Below, one piece after another: positions 1 to 6,863 of a stretch of DNA of 10,110 bases. This DNA is from Thermoplasmata archaeon. Lineage in GTDB: Archaea; Thermoplasmatota; Thermoplasmata; UBA184. How positions within the stretch are numbered: the stretch's first letter is position 1; every line of letters starts with the position of its first letter. The notes below the pieces were generated by a model. The model made no database searches. It was given only the letters and a program-made list of their open reading frames with translations, and was not told the origin of the DNA. Where the stretch lies: positions 1-10,110 of the forward strand of contig JASHXN010000191.1 in NCBI GenBank assembly GCA_030043505.1, read 5' to 3'. Made by a program: the position numbers and the translations under genes.

Positions 1-533
1 CAGGCCGCGCGGTGCATCCCCTCGAGACGCGGAAGCTCCCGCGCCGTCGCGGGCCGGAGCGTGTCGCCGCGGCGGAGCGCGCGGCGGCCCGGGGCGAGAC
101 GGGCTGCGACGGGGGAGACGAAGACGTCGCGGTAGCCGAGGCGTTCGTACAGGCCGTGGGCCCGCCACGCCTGGCTCGTCCAGAGCAGGGCGAAGCGGAT
201 TCCGGCGGCCGCCTCGCGCCGGTGGACCTCCTCCAGGATCCGGGCGGCGACGCCGCGCCGGCTGGACGGGACGGCCGTCGTGACGCTGGCGATCCCGGCG
301 ACCGGCTCGACCCCCGAGCGGGTACGGAACGGCAAGCGAAGAACGAACACTTCGCCGACGACGGTCCCGCGGTCGACGGCGAACAGCGCGACGTACCCGC
401 TGAACACATGGCTCCGCCGTCGGTACGTCGCGATCGCTTCCCGGCTGAAGTAACCGGAGAACGCGCCCAGCTGCAACGCCGCCGCGTCGCGGTGCAGCCG
501 GTCGGGCAGTTCGTCGAACGTCACCAAGCGCAT
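1..533 (-). CDS. GNAT-family N-acetyltransferase, partial (C-terminus beyond window)
   Basis: Read directly from the minus strand: ATG at 533-531 opens a frame with no stop to the window edge, giving 177 residues. Residues about 25-140 resemble a GNAT fold. The acetyl-CoA-binding motif A lies near residues 89-101 (PSSRRGVAARILEE), followed by an LYERLGY segment at 128-134, the usual GNAT motif B ending. Such enzymes move an acetyl group from acetyl-CoA to an amine; the substrate here is unknown. At about 158 a new stretch begins (DTLRPATARELPRLEGMHR) that looks like the start of a second GNAT domain, so the full protein may be a tandem GNAT. It lies 60 nt downstream of the SerK-like gene on the same strand and may be the last visible gene of the molybdenum-enzyme operon. 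The ribosome binding site is weak, and no other in-frame start exists nearby. Confidence 0.75.
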   Translation of the reverse strand, partial: MRLVTFDELPDRLHRDAAALQLGAFSGYFSREAIATYRRRSHVFSGYVALFAVDRGTVVGEVFVLRLPFRTRSGVEPVAGIASVTTAVPSSRRGVAARILEEVHRREAAAGIRFALLWTSQAWRAHGLYERLGYRDVFVSPVAARLAPGRRALRRGDTLRPATARELPRLEGMHRAA

Positions 534-593
534 CGTCGCCCGGGCGAGCGTTCGGCGGCCGTAACGGTGGCGGCCCGTCGCGGTGCCGGCGCA

Positions 594-995
594 CTAGGAC
601 CGAAGCGACTCCAGGGGCACGGAACGCGGGGGGAGTTCGACGTGGAGCCGGTGGCGCGTCGTCTTCGGCGGGAACGGCGTGCCCCCTTCGGCCCGGCGCA
701 CGACGTCCGCCTTCGCGATCGGGGGCCCCGGACCCCACCGCTCGAGCGCGACCCGTTCGTCGTCGTAGTCGAAGACCCACGCCGGGATCCGCTTCATGCC
801 GAGCCGTCGCATCGCCTCGACCCGGTGGTGGCCGTTCAGGATCACCCACGACCCCCGCGCGACCCAGATCGGGTCGGAGAACTCCCCGGTCCGCAGCAGC
901 TCGGCGACGAGCTCGTCGACCTTGACCGAGTCGTGCTCTTCGTGGACCTTCAGCTGCGCCAGCGGCACGAGCTCGAACGACGGGGCGTGGATCAC
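594..995 (-). CDS. Small ParB/SerK-like protein (ParB/sulfiredoxin fold, possible kinase)
   Basis: 133 residues from GTG at 995-993, chosen because GGAGGT (1008-1003) sits 7 nt upstream and overlaps the stop of the preceding gene. Residues 8-65 form a ParB/Srx-type domain with HE at 18-19 and NGHHR at 54-58. The C-terminus carries PPKTTRH (109-115). From memory, the archaeal free L-serine kinase SerK (TK0378 of Thermococcus kodakarensis) has a matching PHE motif with the catalytic Glu, a DGHHR motif, and a C-terminal PKTTRH. The staphylococcal SbnI serine kinase shares the fold. This protein has all three signatures but is about half the length of SerK, lacking most of the region between GHHR and PKTTRH. 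A nucleotide-dependent phosphotransfer on a small molecule is a reasonable inference; the substrate is unknown. The 5-nt gap after the FAD subunit gene indicates co-transcription with the molybdenum enzyme. Confidence 0.75.
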   Translation of the reverse strand: MIHAPSFELVPLAQLKVHEEHDSVKVDELVAELLRTGEFSDPIWVARGSWVILNGHHRVEAMRRLGMKRIPAWVFDYDDERVALERWGPGPPIAKADVVRRAEGGTPFPPKTTRHRLHVELPPRSVPLESLRS

Positions 996-1000
996 CGGCG

Positions 1001-1978
1001 CTACCTCCGCTCCGCCTCCTCGAGGGCCCGACGGACGTAGACGGCGACCATCTTCTTCCGATACTCCGGGAGCAGGAACGTGTTGTGGACCGGGCGCACG
1101 CGCCGCGCGATCTCCGCCCCGAGAGCGCGGCGGCGAACGTCGTCGAGCCGGCTCCCGTCCAGCGGCGCGGTCAGGTCGTCGAACCGGACCGGATGAGGGT
1201 CGGCGCCGCCGACCGCCACGCGGAGCTCGGTGACGCGGCCGTCCGCGTCCCACCGCCCGGCTGCCGCGACCCCCAGCTCGGGGAAGTCGTAAGCGGGCCG
1301 CACGCGGAGTTTCAGGTAGCGGCCGCCCCGGCCGCGCGCGGCGTCGGGGAGGTGGACGGCGACGAGCAGCTCGCCGGGCGCGAGCGTCACGCGCCGGATC
1401 CCGTCGCCCGCGACGTTGTACAGCTCCGCGAGCGGGAGCCGGCGCCGCCCCGCCGGTCCGGCGATCTCGACCTCCGCGTCGGCGGCGAGGAGCGCCGGGG
1501 CGAGGTCGCCGCTGAACGTCGCGTAGCAGGTCGTCTTCTGCGGGACGACGTGGCACCGGTCCCCGTCCGCCTTCAGGCAGAAGCCGAGGCTCGCGCGCCA
1601 GAAGTAGCTCTGGTTGAAGAAGAAGCACCGCGTCTCGACCAGCAGGTTGCCGCCGACCGTCCCGCTCGCGCGGACGAGCGGCGTCGCGACCTCGCCGAGC
1701 GCGTCCGCGAGCGCCGGCCACGCCGCCGCGAGCTCCGCGTCCCGCTCCAGCTCCGCGAGCCGGCTCATCGCGCCGAGGCGACCGACCGTGTGCGTCCCGA
1801 GCTCGGCGACGTCCTCGAGCGCGACCAGGTGCGGCCGCAGGTTGAGGTGCATCTTGTAGTTCGGCAGCAGGTCGGTCCCGCCCGCGACGAAGTCGAAGCG
1901 GCCGGCGAGCTCGCCGGCGAGGCGGACGGTCTCGTCGACCGTCGTCGGGCGGTGCAGCTCGAACGGGTCCAGATGCAT
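1001..1978 (-). CDS. hcrB: 4-hydroxybenzoyl-CoA reductase-type FAD / [4Fe-4S] subunit (beta)
   Basis: 325 residues, close to HcrB of Thauera aromatica. It binds FAD and passes electrons between the iron-sulfur subunit and an extra [4Fe-4S] cluster. FAD-binding motifs are visible: VAGGTDLLPN at 31-40 and TVGGN at 107-111. Between them and the FAD_binding_5 remainder lies the diagnostic insertion with Cys118, Cys134, Cys142 and Cys151. The spacing C-x15-C-x7-C-x8-C matches the HcrB cluster ligands (C122, C138, C146, C155). Xanthine dehydrogenase and CO dehydrogenase FAD subunits lack this insertion. The SGDLAPALLAADAEVEI stretch after the last Cys is also typical. ATG at 1978 follows the hcrA stop by 4 nt with a purine-rich GGAAGGGGG upstream. 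In the known enzyme the cluster lets low-potential electrons drive reductive dehydroxylation of 4-hydroxybenzoyl-CoA to benzoyl-CoA; the exact substrate here is inferred. Confidence 0.87.
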   Translation of the reverse strand: MHLDPFELHRPTTVDETVRLAGELAGRFDFVAGGTDLLPNYKMHLNLRPHLVALEDVAELGTHTVGRLGAMSRLAELERDAELAAAWPALADALGEVATPLVRASGTVGGNLLVETRCFFFNQSYFWRASLGFCLKADGDRCHVVPQKTTCYATFSGDLAPALLAADAEVEIAGPAGRRRLPLAELYNVAGDGIRRVTLAPGELLVAVHLPDAARGRGGRYLKLRVRPAYDFPELGVAAAGRWDADGRVTELRVAVGGADPHPVRFDDLTAPLDGSRLDDVRRRALGAEIARRVRPVHNTFLLPEYRKKMVAVYVRRALEEAERR

Positions 1979-1982
1979 CGAA

Positions 1983-4325
1983 TTACGCCCCCTTCCAGGG
2001 ACGGCCCTCCTTCTGCCGCTGCTCGAGCGCGCGGACCACCTTGTCGGGCGTGATCGGCAGGTCGGCGAACCGGCAGCCGATCGCGTCGTACAACGCGTTC
2101 GCGACCGCCGGCAGCGTCGCGATCAGCGGTCCCTCGCCGGCCTCCTTCGCTCCGAACGGGCCGTCCGGGTCGTCGTCGCCGACGAGCAGGACCTCGACGT
2201 CCGGCATCTGCTGCGGGGCGAGGATCTTGTAGTCGAGGAACGACGGGTTCATGATCCGCGAGCTGCGGTAGTTGAGCGACTCGCCCATCAGTTGGCCGAG
2301 CCCCATGTGGATCGACCCTTCGATCTGGCCCTCGACCGCGAGCCGGTTCAGCACCCGGCCGCAGTCGAAGGCGGCCCAGACCTTCTCCACGTCGTACGTC
2401 CCCGTCTCCGGGTCGACCTCGACCTCGGCGACGTACGCGCCGAACGTGTAGGCGGGGGCGGTCCCGGCGCGCGCCCCTTTGTGCGTCCCGCCCCGCGGGG
2501 ACGTCTGGTAGGAGCCGGTCGCGGCGAGCGCGCCGACGAGGGAGATCGCCTCGTGCAGCGCCGCGTCGAACGTCACCGAGCGCTCCGGCTGCCCGCGCAC
2601 GTGGAAGCTCTCGTGCGCGAGCTGCACGTCCGCGGCCGCGACCTTCAGCAACGCCGCCGCTCCGTCCACCAGCTTGCCGCGCAGCTGCAGCGCCGCCGCG
2701 CGGGCCGCGTTGCCCATCATGAACGTCACCCGGCTCGAGTACGAGCCGAGGTCGACCGGACTGACGTCCGAGTCGACACGCTGCACGTGGACGCGCGCGA
2801 GGTCGACGTGGAGCACCTCCGCGACGATGGCGGCGAGGAGCGTGTTCGACCCCTGGCCGATGTCCGCCTGCATCGAGTGGACGGCGATCCCGCCGTCCAT
2901 GTCGACCTTCAGGTGCACGGTCGACTGCGGCATCTTCGGCGTGAAGTGGATCGGGCTGTTCGAGCCGGAGATGTAGAAGCCGCACCCCAGCCCGATCCCT
3001 CGGCCGTACGGAAGGCGCCGGAACTTCTCGTCCCAGCCGCTGGCGCGCTGCGCCGCGTCCAGGCACTTGAGGAACGAGGTCGACGTGATGAGGAAGTCGT
3101 TCACCGTCCGGGAGTTCGGCGGGAGCGCGTTGCGTCGGCGCAGCTCGAACGGGTCGAGCCGTAGCTCCTCGGCGAGCTGGTCGAGCGCGACCTCGATCGA
3201 GTAGCGGATGTTCGTGCCGCCGTGGGCGCGCATCGCGCCGCTCGGGGGCTTCGTCGTGTAGACGCGGCGGCCCTTGTACCGGAAGTTCGGCACGCGGTAC
3301 GGCCCCATCGCGAGCACGCCGTTGTAGTACGTCGTGACGGTGCCGAACGAGCTCCACGCGCCGCCGTCGATGAGCGCCTCGATGTCGTAGGCGACGATCC
3401 GGCCGTCGGCGTCGGTCGCGATCCGCACGTCGTTGCGGGTCGGATGACGCCCGTGGTTCGTGTAGAAGACGTCCTCGCGGTCGAGGAGCATCTTCACCGG
3501 TCGACCGGTCTCGAGCGCGAGCGCGGCGCAGGCGATCTCGTGCGGCAGCGGGTCCGACTTTCCTCCGAAGCCGCCGCCGACCTCCGGCTTGATCACCCGG
3601 ATCCGGTGCATCGGAAGCCCCAGCACCTCGCTGAGCGCCCGGTGGAGGTAGTGCGGGACCTGGGTCGCGCTCCAGACGGTCAGGCGGCCGTCCGGCGTCG
3701 CCTCCGCGATCGCGACGAGCGGCTCCGTGAACCCGTGCGTGACGCCGGCGAACGTCCCGCGGAACCGGACCTTGTGGGCGGCGGTCGCGAACGCGGCGTC
3801 GACGTCCCCGAAGTGCTGGACGACCTCCTTCTGGATGTTCGAGCCGGCGAGCCCCCGGGCGTGGATCGGCTCGGCGACCGGACGGGTCCCGGCTTCGGGA
3901 TCCGGATACTCGGGGAGAGGTTCGATCTGGAACTTCACTTTCTCGAGCGCGAGCTCGGCGGTCCGTTCGTCGGACGCGGCGACGGCGGCGACGATGTCGC
4001 CGAGGTAGCGGGTCTTGCCGACGGCGATCGCGGTCTCGTCGTGGGTGATCGGCAGGACGCCGAACGGGGTGGGGTACTTCTCGCCGGTGAGGACCGCCGC
4101 GACGCCGGGAACGGCCCGCGCTTCCGTCACCTCGACCGACACCAGGCGGGCGTGCGGCCACGGGCTCCTCAGGAGCCGCCCGACCAGCTGGTCCGGCCGG
4201 TTGATGTCGTCGGTGTACTCGGCCCGTCCCGTCACCTTGAGCGGTCCCTCGACGTACGGGATCCGTCCCCCCAGCAGGTGGAGCGGCTCGCGCCCGTCGC
4301 CGGTCCCCGCGTCGGCCGGCGTCAC
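1983..4325 (-). CDS. hcrA: 4-hydroxybenzoyl-CoA reductase-type molybdenum catalytic subunit (alpha)
   Basis: 780 residues, near the roughly 770 of HcrA. An aldehyde oxidase/xanthine dehydrogenase hammerhead domain covers about 17-140 (starting GGRIPYVEGPLKVTGRAEY), followed by the large molybdopterin-binding region. Visible signatures are VGGGFGGKSDP (249-259), HGGTNIRYSIE (368-378), DIGQGSNT (488-495), and FGAKEAGEG (724-732), where Glu731 aligns with the catalytic Glu of the xanthine oxidase family. The active site should hold a molybdopterin cytosine dinucleotide, by family. The start is GTG at 4325-4323: its last two bases overlap the TGA of the [2Fe-2S] gene (GTGA) and GGAG lies 5 nt upstream. 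The frame remains open upstream to about 4493, but that part is an arginine-rich shadow of the [2Fe-2S] gene. Assignment to Hcr rather than another family member leans on the cluster-bearing partner subunit. Confidence 0.88.
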   Translation of the reverse strand: MTPADAGTGDGREPLHLLGGRIPYVEGPLKVTGRAEYTDDINRPDQLVGRLLRSPWPHARLVSVEVTEARAVPGVAAVLTGEKYPTPFGVLPITHDETAIAVGKTRYLGDIVAAVAASDERTAELALEKVKFQIEPLPEYPDPEAGTRPVAEPIHARGLAGSNIQKEVVQHFGDVDAAFATAAHKVRFRGTFAGVTHGFTEPLVAIAEATPDGRLTVWSATQVPHYLHRALSEVLGLPMHRIRVIKPEVGGGFGGKSDPLPHEIACAALALETGRPVKMLLDREDVFYTNHGRHPTRNDVRIATDADGRIVAYDIEALIDGGAWSSFGTVTTYYNGVLAMGPYRVPNFRYKGRRVYTTKPPSGAMRAHGGTNIRYSIEVALDQLAEELRLDPFELRRRNALPPNSRTVNDFLITSTSFLKCLDAAQRASGWDEKFRRLPYGRGIGLGCGFYISGSNSPIHFTPKMPQSTVHLKVDMDGGIAVHSMQADIGQGSNTLLAAIVAEVLHVDLARVHVQRVDSDVSPVDLGSYSSRVTFMMGNAARAAALQLRGKLVDGAAALLKVAAADVQLAHESFHVRGQPERSVTFDAALHEAISLVGALAATGSYQTSPRGGTHKGARAGTAPAYTFGAYVAEVEVDPETGTYDVEKVWAAFDCGRVLNRLAVEGQIEGSIHMGLGQLMGESLNYRSSRIMNPSFLDYKILAPQQMPDVEVLLVGDDDPDGPFGAKEAGEGPLIATLPAVANALYDAIGCRFADLPITPDKVVRALEQRQKEGRPWKGA

Positions 4326-4795
4326 GGTTGCTCCGCGGCGGCCCGCTCCACGGCGCGGACGATCGCCGAATAGCCGGTGCACCGGCACAGGTTTCCCGAC
4401 AGCACGCGCTCGACCTCGTCCCGGCTCGGGTGCGGGTGCTCCTTCAGGAGCGCGGTCGCGGTCAGCACGAAGCCGGGGGTGCAGAACCCGCACTGGGTCG
4501 CGCCCTCCTCGACGAACGCGCGCTGGACCGGCGAGAGCCCGTGCGCAGGGCTCACCCCCTCAATCGTCGTGACGGAACGGCCGTCCACGAGCCGGGCGAG
4601 CGTGAGGCAGCTGAGGGTCGGGCGCCCGTCGAGCAGCACCGTGCAACAACCGCACGTGCCGAGGTCGCAGCCGCGCTTGGTGCCGGTAAGCCGCAGGTCC
4701 TCGCGGAGCAGGTCGAGCAGGATCCGTTCGGCCGGGCAGTGGCTGACGACGGGGCGGTCGTTGAGCGTGAAGCTAACGCGGTCGCTCGATCCCAT
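4322..4795 (-). CDS. hcrC: [2Fe-2S] subunit of the molybdenum hydroxylase/reductase (gamma)
   Basis: 157 residues, the usual length for HcrC/CoxS/XdhC-type small subunits (symbol by HcrC analogy). The N-terminal plant-type ferredoxin domain binds one [2Fe-2S] through Cys43, Cys48, Cys51 and Cys63 (RGCDLGTCGCCTVLLDG). The C-terminal helical domain binds the second through Cys102, Cys105 (QCGFC) and Cys137, Cys139 (CRC). It relays electrons between an outside carrier and the FAD subunit, in the cytoplasm. The start is ATG at 4795, with GGAG four nt upstream; an earlier in-frame start at 4837 would add 14 residues with no family counterpart and lengthen the overlap. Even with the chosen start, the first 23 nt overlap the end of the XdhC-like gene, implying translational coupling. 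A third cysteine in GCC (Cys50) is an additional, probably non-ligand residue. Confidence 0.92.
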   Translation of the reverse strand: MGSSDRVSFTLNDRPVVSHCPAERILLDLLREDLRLTGTKRGCDLGTCGCCTVLLDGRPTLSCLTLARLVDGRSVTTIEGVSPAHGLSPVQRAFVEEGATQCGFCTPGFVLTATALLKEHPHPSRDEVERVLSGNLCRCTGYSAIVRAVERAAAEQP

Positions 4796-5618
4796 CGCTC
4801 TCCGGACGTGCCTCGCGGGCCCGACCGCCGCTAGCACGTAACGGCGACGGGTGCAGGTCGCGAACGATCTCGGCGACGATGCTCACGGCGATCTCCGCCG
4901 GGCTCTCGGCGCCGATCGGCACGCCGACCGGCGAGCGGATCCGCTCGAGCGCCTCGCGGGCGACCCCGCGCGAGCGCAACCCGGCGTACAGGTGCTCCCG
5001 CTTCGGGGTGCTCGCGATGAGGCCGATCGTGTTCGGGAACTGCTGCGTCGCCGCGTACAGGACCTCCAGGTCCTTGCGCGCGTCGTAGCCGAGCACGAGC
5101 AGGTGCGTGAACTCGGCCGGCCGGAACCGCTCGAAGATCTCCGCCGGCGCCACGACCTCCCGTCGGTCCGCGGCCGGGAACCGGTCCGCGTCGACGTACT
5201 CGGGCCGGTCGTCGGCGACCGAGTGGTCGAAGTCGAGTCCGGGGAGCAGGCGCGCGACCGCTTCGCTGACGTGCCCCCCGCCCCACAACAGCACGTTCGG
5301 CCGCGGGCCGACGTACTCGAGCGCGATGTCGACCGAACCTCCGCAGAGGCTCGGCAGCCCGCCCGGCTTCCAGGCGGCGAGGTCGAAGTGGACGAGCTCC
5401 CCGGCGTGGCGCTCGAGGGCGACGCCCGCCAGGCGCTTGACCTCCTCCTCGAGCGCCGCGCCGCCGACCGTGCCGACGGTCGTCCCGTCGTCCCGGACGA
5501 CCATCGTCGCCCCGAGCTTGCCGGGGACCGAGCCGACCGTGCGGACGACGCTCGCGCGGACGAACGGGCGGTGCTCGGCGAGCAGCCGCACGACCTCGTG
5601 CGCGGTCCGGCGGTCCAT
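4773..5618 (-). CDS. XdhC/CoxI-family molybdenum cofactor insertion chaperone
   Basis: 281 residues. XdhC/CoxI proteins bind the finished molybdenum cofactor, help its sulfuration and deliver it to enzymes of the xanthine oxidase family. The N-terminal domain shows RASVVRTVGSVPGKLGATMVV (21-41, given as start and end of the motif), VGTVGGAALEEEV (48-60) and LCGGSVDIALEYV (91-103) with the family Cys92. A Rossmann-type domain follows with LLWGGGHVSEAVARLL (110-125) and DDRPEYV (136-142), and the typical ending SPVGVPIGAESPAEIAVSI lies at 229-247. ATG at 5618 is chosen because it overlaps the upstream TGA (TGATG) and has GAGGT seven nt before it; GTG at 5642 is possible but lies inside the upstream gene. 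The last 20 residues are variable and overlap the hcrC start. Its place directly before the enzyme genes indicates a dedicated maturation factor. Confidence 0.88.
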   Translation of the reverse strand: MDRRTAHEVVRLLAEHRPFVRASVVRTVGSVPGKLGATMVVRDDGTTVGTVGGAALEEEVKRLAGVALERHAGELVHFDLAAWKPGGLPSLCGGSVDIALEYVGPRPNVLLWGGGHVSEAVARLLPGLDFDHSVADDRPEYVDADRFPAADRREVVAPAEIFERFRPAEFTHLLVLGYDARKDLEVLYAATQQFPNTIGLIASTPKREHLYAGLRSRGVAREALERIRSPVGVPIGAESPAEIAVSIVAEIVRDLHPSPLRASGGRAREARPESDGIERPR

Positions 5619-6232
5619 CAGACGACCTCGCTCGCGTCCCACCGCCGCACCGCCGCGTCGTAGTCGTCCGGCGTGTCGACGTTCGCCAGCACGCCGGGGT
5701 CGTCGACCGGCAGCCGGCGGACCTGGGGTCCGAACTCCGGCAACAACGACCGGATCGGTGCGTCGGGCCGCAGGTCGAAGATGTCCCGGCGGATCACCGG
5801 GCGCCAGAGGACCGGATGGCCCCCCCGGCCCTCGTACGTCGGGATGAACCAGGCGCCGATCAGGTCGGTCGCGCGGGCGGCGAGCAGGGCGTCGACGGTA
5901 CGCGGGGCCACGAACGGGTGGTCGACCGGCCAGAGCAGGATATCCCGATCCTCCGGGAGCGCGGCGAGACCGGCCTGCACGGAGGCGGTTCGGCCGTCCT
6001 CCCAGTGCTCGGAGTCGACGAGCTCGACGTCCAGGCCCCGGAGCGCGTGGGCGATCGGCCCTCGGTGGACGCCGACCACGACCACGACGGGCGAGAAACC
6101 GTCCGCGAGGCAGATCTCGACGATCCGGCGCACGCCGCTCTGCCCTTCGACCGGCAGGAGCCCCTTCGGCTGGCCCCCGAAGCGGCTCGAGGCGCCGCCG
6201 CTCAGCACCAGCGCGGCGGTCTCGTTCGCCAT
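5618..6232 (-). CDS. MocA/MobA-like molybdenum cofactor nucleotidyltransferase
   Basis: 204 residues of the GT-A-like nucleotidyltransferase fold. The nucleotide-binding loop is LSGGASSRFGG (10-20) with Lys23 in QPKGLLPV. Further landmarks are a WEDGRTASVQAGL segment (77-89), the metal-binding PVDHP (102-106, Asp104), GRGGHPVLW (135-143) and the ending LANVDTPDDYD (182-192). These are MocA-like (CTP:molybdopterin cytidylyltransferase) rather than MobA-like, which fits the neighbouring enzyme because HcrA-type subunits use the cytosine dinucleotide cofactor. CTP specificity is inferred from motif style and context. As first gene of the operon it has its own ribosome binding site (GGAG, 6240-6237) and a possible promoter at 6277-6270. 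Its stop overlaps the start of the XdhC-like gene. Confidence 0.85.
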   Translation of the reverse strand: MANETAALVLSGGASSRFGGQPKGLLPVEGQSGVRRIVEICLADGFSPVVVVVGVHRGPIAHALRGLDVELVDSEHWEDGRTASVQAGLAALPEDRDILLWPVDHPFVAPRTVDALLAARATDLIGAWFIPTYEGRGGHPVLWRPVIRRDIFDLRPDAPIRSLLPEFGPQVRRLPVDDPGVLANVDTPDDYDAAVRRWDASEVV

Positions 6233-6269
6233 GGCTCTCCGAACCCTACCCGTGTCACGCCCTCGGGCC

Positions 6270-6277
6270 TTGTTAAG
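6270..6277 (-). promoter_or_regulatory. Candidate TATA box for the molybdenum-enzyme operon
   Basis: The minus strand reads CTTAACAA, an AT-rich octamer in otherwise very GC-rich DNA, 38-45 nt upstream of the MocA-like ATG. Archaeal transcription starts about 25-30 nt past the TATA box, so the message would begin near 6245-6250 and leave a short leader containing the GGAG at 6240-6237. The match to the archaeal TATA consensus is only moderate. Confidence 0.4.
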
Positions 6278-6296
6278 CCCACGACCTTGCCCTCGG

Positions 6297-6314
6297 CGCC
6301 GGCGCGCGCCGGCG
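6297..6314. repeat. 18-bp perfect palindrome between divergent promoters
   Basis: CGCCGGCGCGCGCCGGCG equals its own reverse complement over 18 bases. It lies between the two divergent promoters, about 20 bp from the minus-strand TATA candidate and 30 bp from the plus-strand TATA box. It could be an operator for a dimeric regulator, or a chance product of high GC content. Confidence 0.35.
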
Positions 6315-6344
6315 ACGTGCCCCGCCGGCGCCCGTCGCGCCGCG

Positions 6345-6352
6345 TTTAAATA
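6345..6352 (+). promoter_or_regulatory. Archaeal TATA box for the S19e translation cluster
   Basis: TTTAAATA is a near-perfect archaeal TATA box, conspicuous within flanks that are almost pure G and C. Its first base is 34 nt before the S19e ATG at 6379, so transcription should start at or within a few bases of that ATG, giving a leaderless mRNA. This also argues against the upstream in-frame ATG at 6352, whose A is the last base of the box. Confidence 0.8.
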
Positions 6353-6378
6353 TGGAGGCCGAGTGGCCGCGCCGCTCC

Positions 6379-6834
6379 ATGACCCATCCGAACGACGTCC
6401 CGGCGTCGGCGTTGCTGCCCCGCCTCGCGGCGGAGCTGAAGAGCCGCTCGGCGGTCACCCCGCCGGCGTGGGCTGCCTTCGCCAAGACGGGCGTCCACAA
6501 GCAGCGAGCTCCCGTCGACCCGGAGTGGTGGTACCTCCGCAGCGCCTCTGTCCTGCGCAAGGTCTACCTCAAGCGGGCGATCGGGGTGACGAGGCTCAGC
6601 TCGGAGTACGGAGGCAAGCGCGACCGGGGCAGCGCCCCGTACCACGCCCGGCTCGGCTCCCGCGCGGTCCTCCGCGAGATCGTCCAGCAGCTCGAGAAGT
6701 CGGGGCTGCTCCAGCCGTACAAGGGCCGGGGTCGCCGCGTGACGGCGAACGGCCAGAAACTCCTCGACGCGGTCAGCCGCGATCTCCTCAAGGCCCTCGC
6801 CGCCACCCGCCCCGAACTCGCCAAGTACCTCTGA
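6379..6834 (+). CDS. rps19e: Archaeal/eukaryotic-type ribosomal protein S19e
   Basis: 151 residues, the usual S19e length. S19e is a winged-helix protein of the small subunit involved in its assembly and absent from bacteria. Hallmarks include the WYLRSASVLRKVY region (51-63), YGGKRDRGSAPYHARLGS (77-94), an IVQQLEKSGLL helix (101-111) and the GRRVTANGQKLLD ending (118-130). The start at 6379 is preferred over the in-frame ATG at 6352 because the latter lies in the TATA box. There is no Shine-Dalgarno sequence before it, consistent with a leaderless message. It is the first gene of the plus-strand translation operon. Confidence 0.95.
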   Translation: MTHPNDVPASALLPRLAAELKSRSAVTPPAWAAFAKTGVHKQRAPVDPEWWYLRSASVLRKVYLKRAIGVTRLSSEYGGKRDRGSAPYHARLGSRAVLREIVQQLEKSGLLQPYKGRGRRVTANGQKLLDAVSRDLLKALAATRPELAKYL

Positions 6835-6863
6835 GGGACGTACGGGGCAGGAGCGCCGCGCCG

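Noticed and set aside
536..547. 12-bp palindrome TCGCCCGGGCGA just upstream of the GNAT start
   Set aside because: Short and GC-rich; such palindromes are expected by chance at this composition.
1765..4161. A 798-codon open frame on the minus strand within hcrA and hcrB
   Set aside because: The translation is Arg/Gly/Ala/Pro-rich with no family motifs, while the other frame encodes full hcrA and hcrB. It is a high-GC shadow frame.
2292..4373. Long plus-strand frames opposite hcrA (2292-3164 and 3222-4373)
   Set aside because: Rich in Arg, Val, Asp and Gly with no recognisable domain, antisense to a confidently assigned gene.
4326..4493. Upstream extension of hcrA to 4493
   Set aside because: It would add an Arg-rich stretch overlapping hcrC; the GTG at 4325 has a ribosome binding site and gives the family length.
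6352..6378. ATG at 6352 as start of S19e
   Set aside because: It overlaps the TATA box and would add nine residues not expected in S19e.
5673..6863. Plus-strand frame extending the PDCD5-like protein to 515 residues
   Set aside because: Only the last 118 residues match the family; the rest is antisense to the MocA-like gene and a shadow of S19e.
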